DNA of 64,000 nt, from positions 1,426,001-1,490,000 of the forward strand of contig CANLYJ010000001.1 in NCBI GenBank assembly GCA_947495295.1, written 5' to 3'. The DNA is from an uncultured Paracoccaceae bacterium (lineage in GTDB: Bacteria; Pseudomonadota; Alphaproteobacteria; Rhodobacterales; Rhodobacteraceae). Made by a program: the position numbers and the translations under genes. The notes under the pieces are model-generated. The model worked only from the letters and a program-made list of their open reading frames with translations. It searched no databases and was not told the DNA's origin. This document shows, piece by piece, positions 61,861 through 64,000 of the stretch. Position 1 is the first letter of the stretch; every line of letters starts with the position of its first letter.

Positions 61861-62587
61861 GCTGAAACCGCTGATCTTTGCTGATCTGGACGACACATTT
61901 TTTCAAACACGACGCAAGATGAATGGCGCTGACGCCTATCGTCAGGTTGCCGTTGCGGCCAATGGCGACCCGCGTAAATCATCCTTCATGACAGCGCCGC
62001 AATCGGACTTGTTCAACTGGCTGCACACCACGGCAGAGCTGATCCCGGTGACAGCCCGATCCGGCGACGCGTTTGACCGGGTCGATCTGCCGTTCAATAC
62101 ATGGGCGATCCTGTCTAACGGTGCCATCATCCGCGAACCGGGCGGCACCATACACCAACCATGGGCGGAAAAGATGCACGGCTTGCTGGCCCCACTGAGC
62201 GACACGATGCAGGCCATTCTGGACGCAGGCCGGTCGGCCGCATCCGCCGCAAATATCGACGTCAGATCATGGGTGGTGACAGAGGATGATCTGGCGACCT
62301 ATGTGGTCTTCAAGTTGAACGTGGTTACCGATGCTAGCCTTGCTGCGTTAAAGGATTTACCCCTGCCGGTCACCGGCTGGACGCGACATTTCAACGCGGA
62401 AACATTGGCATTGATTCCGCCCGGATCAGGTAAGGCCGCGGCAACAGATTATCTGGCGAAGATGCTTAATCCCACAGGCAACCGCCCAACATTGGGGTTC
62501 GGCGATAGCCAAAGCGATTTGCAGTTCATGCGCCAGTCTGACATCCTGATGATCCCCACCCGCAGCCAGATCGCGACCGGCTTATGA
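61853..62587 (+). CDS. HAD-superfamily phosphatase of the Ter biosynthetic module
   Basis: A 244-residue HAD hydrolase: motif I LIFADLDDTFFQT (Asp nucleophile), a Thr in ELIPVTARSGDAFDRV (motif II), a Lys-containing motif III near PPGSGKAAATDYLAK and motif IV LGFGDSQSDLQFM. The cap resembles Cof/sucrose-phosphatase types. In Ter systems such a phosphatase is paired with two phosphoribosyltransferases and probably removes phosphate from an intermediate. It is translationally coupled at both ends. Confidence 0.87.
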   Translation: MTELKPLIFADLDDTFFQTRRKMNGADAYRQVAVAANGDPRKSSFMTAPQSDLFNWLHTTAELIPVTARSGDAFDRVDLPFNTWAILSNGAIIREPGGTIHQPWAEKMHGLLAPLSDTMQAILDAGRSAASAANIDVRSWVVTEDDLATYVVFKLNVVTDASLAALKDLPLPVTGWTRHFNAETLALIPPGSGKAAATDYLAKMLNPTGNRPTLGFGDSQSDLQFMRQSDILMIPTRSQIATGL

Positions 62588-63648
62588 GCTTTTCCGGCTC
62601 CTATCTGCCCGAGGATGTCACGCTACTGTTGCAGGTGATCGACATGGACCCAACGCCGGTCGCTGAGAAAGAACGGCTCATCCAATCCGGTACGCTGCAT
62701 TATTCAGAACTGCTCGCCCCCGAAGCGCCGCCAACCGCACCGTATTTTGCGATATATGACGCAGCCTTGCGCGAAAACGGGCCTTACATGGCGCAGGCGG
62801 TTGTGTCACTGGCCAAAGGCATTGCGGCGCAGGTGGACGGCGATATCGTACTGGTCAGTCTCGCGCGGGCCGGGTTGCCCATCGGGGTATTGCTGAAACG
62901 CGCGCTGACCCATCTGGGCCGTGATTGTCACCACTACGGCATCTCAATCATTCGCGACCGTGGGCTGGACCAGGTCGCGATGGATCATATCCTGTCACAG
63001 CACGATGCGTCCTCCGTTATCTTTGTCGATGGCTGGACCGGCAAAGGGGCCATCGCAGGCGAACTAGCCAAGGCCGGACCAGCCTGCGGTATCGCCGCCC
63101 CGCGCATGGTCACGCTGGGCGATATCGGCGGGTACGCCTGGATGGCCCCAACGGATACCGATTGGCTGATCCCGTCCGGGATATTGGGCGGTGTCATATC
63201 CGGCCTTGTCAGCCGCACCGTACTGAATGACGCGATCATTGCCAGCGGTGGGTTTCACGGGGCGACGACCCTGCCCCATCTGGCCAGTCACGATATCAGC
63301 CGCGATTTTATTGAGACGATTGCTGGTCAATTTCCATGGCAGGCGGAGGCTGCGACCCCGCTGGCCGATACCGCACGGATCAAGCGGCGTAAAATCATCG
63401 ACGATACAATCAAGGCGCTGGCCCAGACGCATCAGATCACCAACCTCAACCGGATCAAACCCAGCCTGGCCGAAGCCACCCGCGCGGTCCTGCGCCGCAG
63501 GCCGCATATGGTCTATGTGGCAAGCGATATCGCGGCGGATACCGCCCCGTTGATGCATCTGATCCGTGAAAACAACATTCCGTTCAAGACAGCGCCAGAC
63601 CTGATCAATGGGTACCGGGCTGTCACGATTATTGAAAAGACGTCCTGA
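62584..63648 (+). CDS. Phosphoribosyltransferase with C-terminal PELOTA-like RNA-binding domain
   Basis: A 354-residue protein. Residues about 20-270 form a phosphoribosyltransferase-type domain (LVSLARAGLPIGVLLKRAL, then the PRPP loop SVIFVDGWTGKGAIAG). Residues about 285-354 resemble the PELOTA/L7Ae-like domain (MVYVASDIAADTAPLMHL). Databases also call this family cysteine protease StiP, but the visible motifs fit phosphoribosyl transfer better. It starts at the ATG overlapping the HAD stop and ends convergent with the thioesterase gene with no spacer. Other module members (ATP-grasp, citrate-lyase-like) are not seen in the window. Confidence 0.85.
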   Translation: MSFSGSYLPEDVTLLLQVIDMDPTPVAEKERLIQSGTLHYSELLAPEAPPTAPYFAIYDAALRENGPYMAQAVVSLAKGIAAQVDGDIVLVSLARAGLPIGVLLKRALTHLGRDCHHYGISIIRDRGLDQVAMDHILSQHDASSVIFVDGWTGKGAIAGELAKAGPACGIAAPRMVTLGDIGGYAWMAPTDTDWLIPSGILGGVISGLVSRTVLNDAIIASGGFHGATTLPHLASHDISRDFIETIAGQFPWQAEAATPLADTARIKRRKIIDDTIKALAQTHQITNLNRIKPSLAEATRAVLRRRPHMVYVASDIAADTAPLMHLIRENNIPFKTAPDLINGYRAVTIIEKTS

Positions 63649-64000
63649 TCAATCCACTTTTGGCGGGATAGAGTATGTCAGACTTGCACGTGCAACCGGG
63701 GCTTTCTGCCCCTCGCTATAGATCAGCACATCGCCCACTGCCAAAACACGCCCCAACTTCAAAAGCCGTGTATGGCAGATCATGTCAGCCGCGGCTGCGG
63801 GTTTGCGCATGAAATCAATGGAACAATTCGTTGTCACCGCCAGCGCCACGGGACCGATCCGCGCCAAAATCGCCAGATACATCCCGATATCGGCCAAGGC
63901 GAACATTGACGGGCCTGAGACAGTTCCACCGGGGCGCAAATGCTTGTCCCGGGTTCTTAGCCGCACCTCAACACCGTCCTCGGTCAGCGCCTCTATCTTG
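63649..64000 (-). CDS. PaaI-like hotdog thioesterase, N-terminus beyond window
   Basis: The minus-strand frame is open to the right edge, so only about 117 C-terminal residues are seen. RTRDKHLRPGGTVSGPSMFALADIGMYLA is a PaaI/YdiI hotdog pattern, with the active-site region GGTVSGP and the helix carrying Asp. It should hydrolyse small acyl-CoA thioesters. It is convergent with the last Ter-module gene, the two stop codons being adjacent, and is probably unrelated to it. Confidence 0.75.
   Translation of the reverse strand, partial: KIEALTEDGVEVRLRTRDKHLRPGGTVSGPSMFALADIGMYLAILARIGPVALAVTTNCSIDFMRKPAAAADMICHTRLLKLGRVLAVGDVLIYSEGQKAPVARASLTYSIPPKVD

Overview
The window looks like a chromosomal segment of a marine Rhodobacteraceae/roseobacter-group alphaproteobacterium. 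This rests on protein style, moderately high GC, a TGA-N9-TCA iron box, a TAXI-type TRAP transporter, a CoA-dependent anthranilate pathway and many ATGA start/stop overlaps. The assignment is inferred from recognition, not from a database search. I saw no rRNA, tRNA, CRISPR array, integrase or intact insertion sequence.

Layout. (1) 1-9.8 kb: a haem-uptake locus. A leftward operon encodes an outer-membrane receptor, a small exported protein, ExbB, two ExbD and TonB (cut by the window edge). A rightward operon encodes HmuS, HmuT, HmuU, HmuV, a siderophore-interacting flavoreductase and a thiopurine methyltransferase-like protein. The divergent region carries an iron-responsive box. (2) 9.8-11 kb: a scar with fragments of a GntR-type regulator and a short-chain dehydrogenase, then a gene-free stretch with several inverted repeats. 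(3) 11-16.4 kb: an unfamiliar three-gene set. It contains a CadC-like regulator with a dead cyclase domain, a vanadium-haloperoxidase/PAP2-fold protein with a GGF repeat at its N-terminus, and a subtilisin-family peptidase. (4) 16.4-23.7 kb: a LysR regulator divergent from a dipeptidase and a complete peptide ABC transporter. (5) 23.8-38.1 kb: aromatic catabolism. A formamidase-like hydrolase, two paralogous cupins, a flavin monooxygenase and an AraC regulator sit beside an eight-gene 2-aminobenzoyl-CoA operon with its own MarR regulator, and a divergent enoyl-CoA hydratase/3-hydroxyacyl-CoA dehydrogenase fusion. (6) 38.4-42.3 kb: a large two-cyclase-domain plus ATPase protein resembling soluble adenylyl cyclase. 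(7) 42.3-51.1 kb: a ketosynthase-III-like protein without its cysteine, a flavin amine oxidase, a ThDP enzyme and a TAXI TRAP transporter with a universal stress protein. (8) 51.7-63.6 kb: a Ter (tellurite/stress) locus with two VWA proteins, a PP2C phosphatase, a kinase, four TerD-family proteins, TerB, a calcium/sodium-type exchanger, and a module of two phosphoribosyltransferases and a HAD phosphatase. (9) The right edge holds a partial PaaI-like thioesterase.

How the genes work together. Region 1 takes haem across the outer membrane (receptor plus TonB/ExbB/ExbD) and the inner membrane (HmuTUV), then handles it in the cytoplasm (HmuS, flavoreductase). In region 5 the monooxygenase/cupin/formamidase operon could turn an indole- or kynurenine-like compound into anthranilate, which the neighbouring operon would activate with CoA, dearomatise and beta-oxidise; the link between the two operons is inference. 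Region 8 matches published descriptions of Ter stress systems, in which calcium-binding TerD proteins and phospho-signalling parts accompany enzymes thought to make a nucleoside-like metabolite. Region 3 is the best candidate for an undescribed system.
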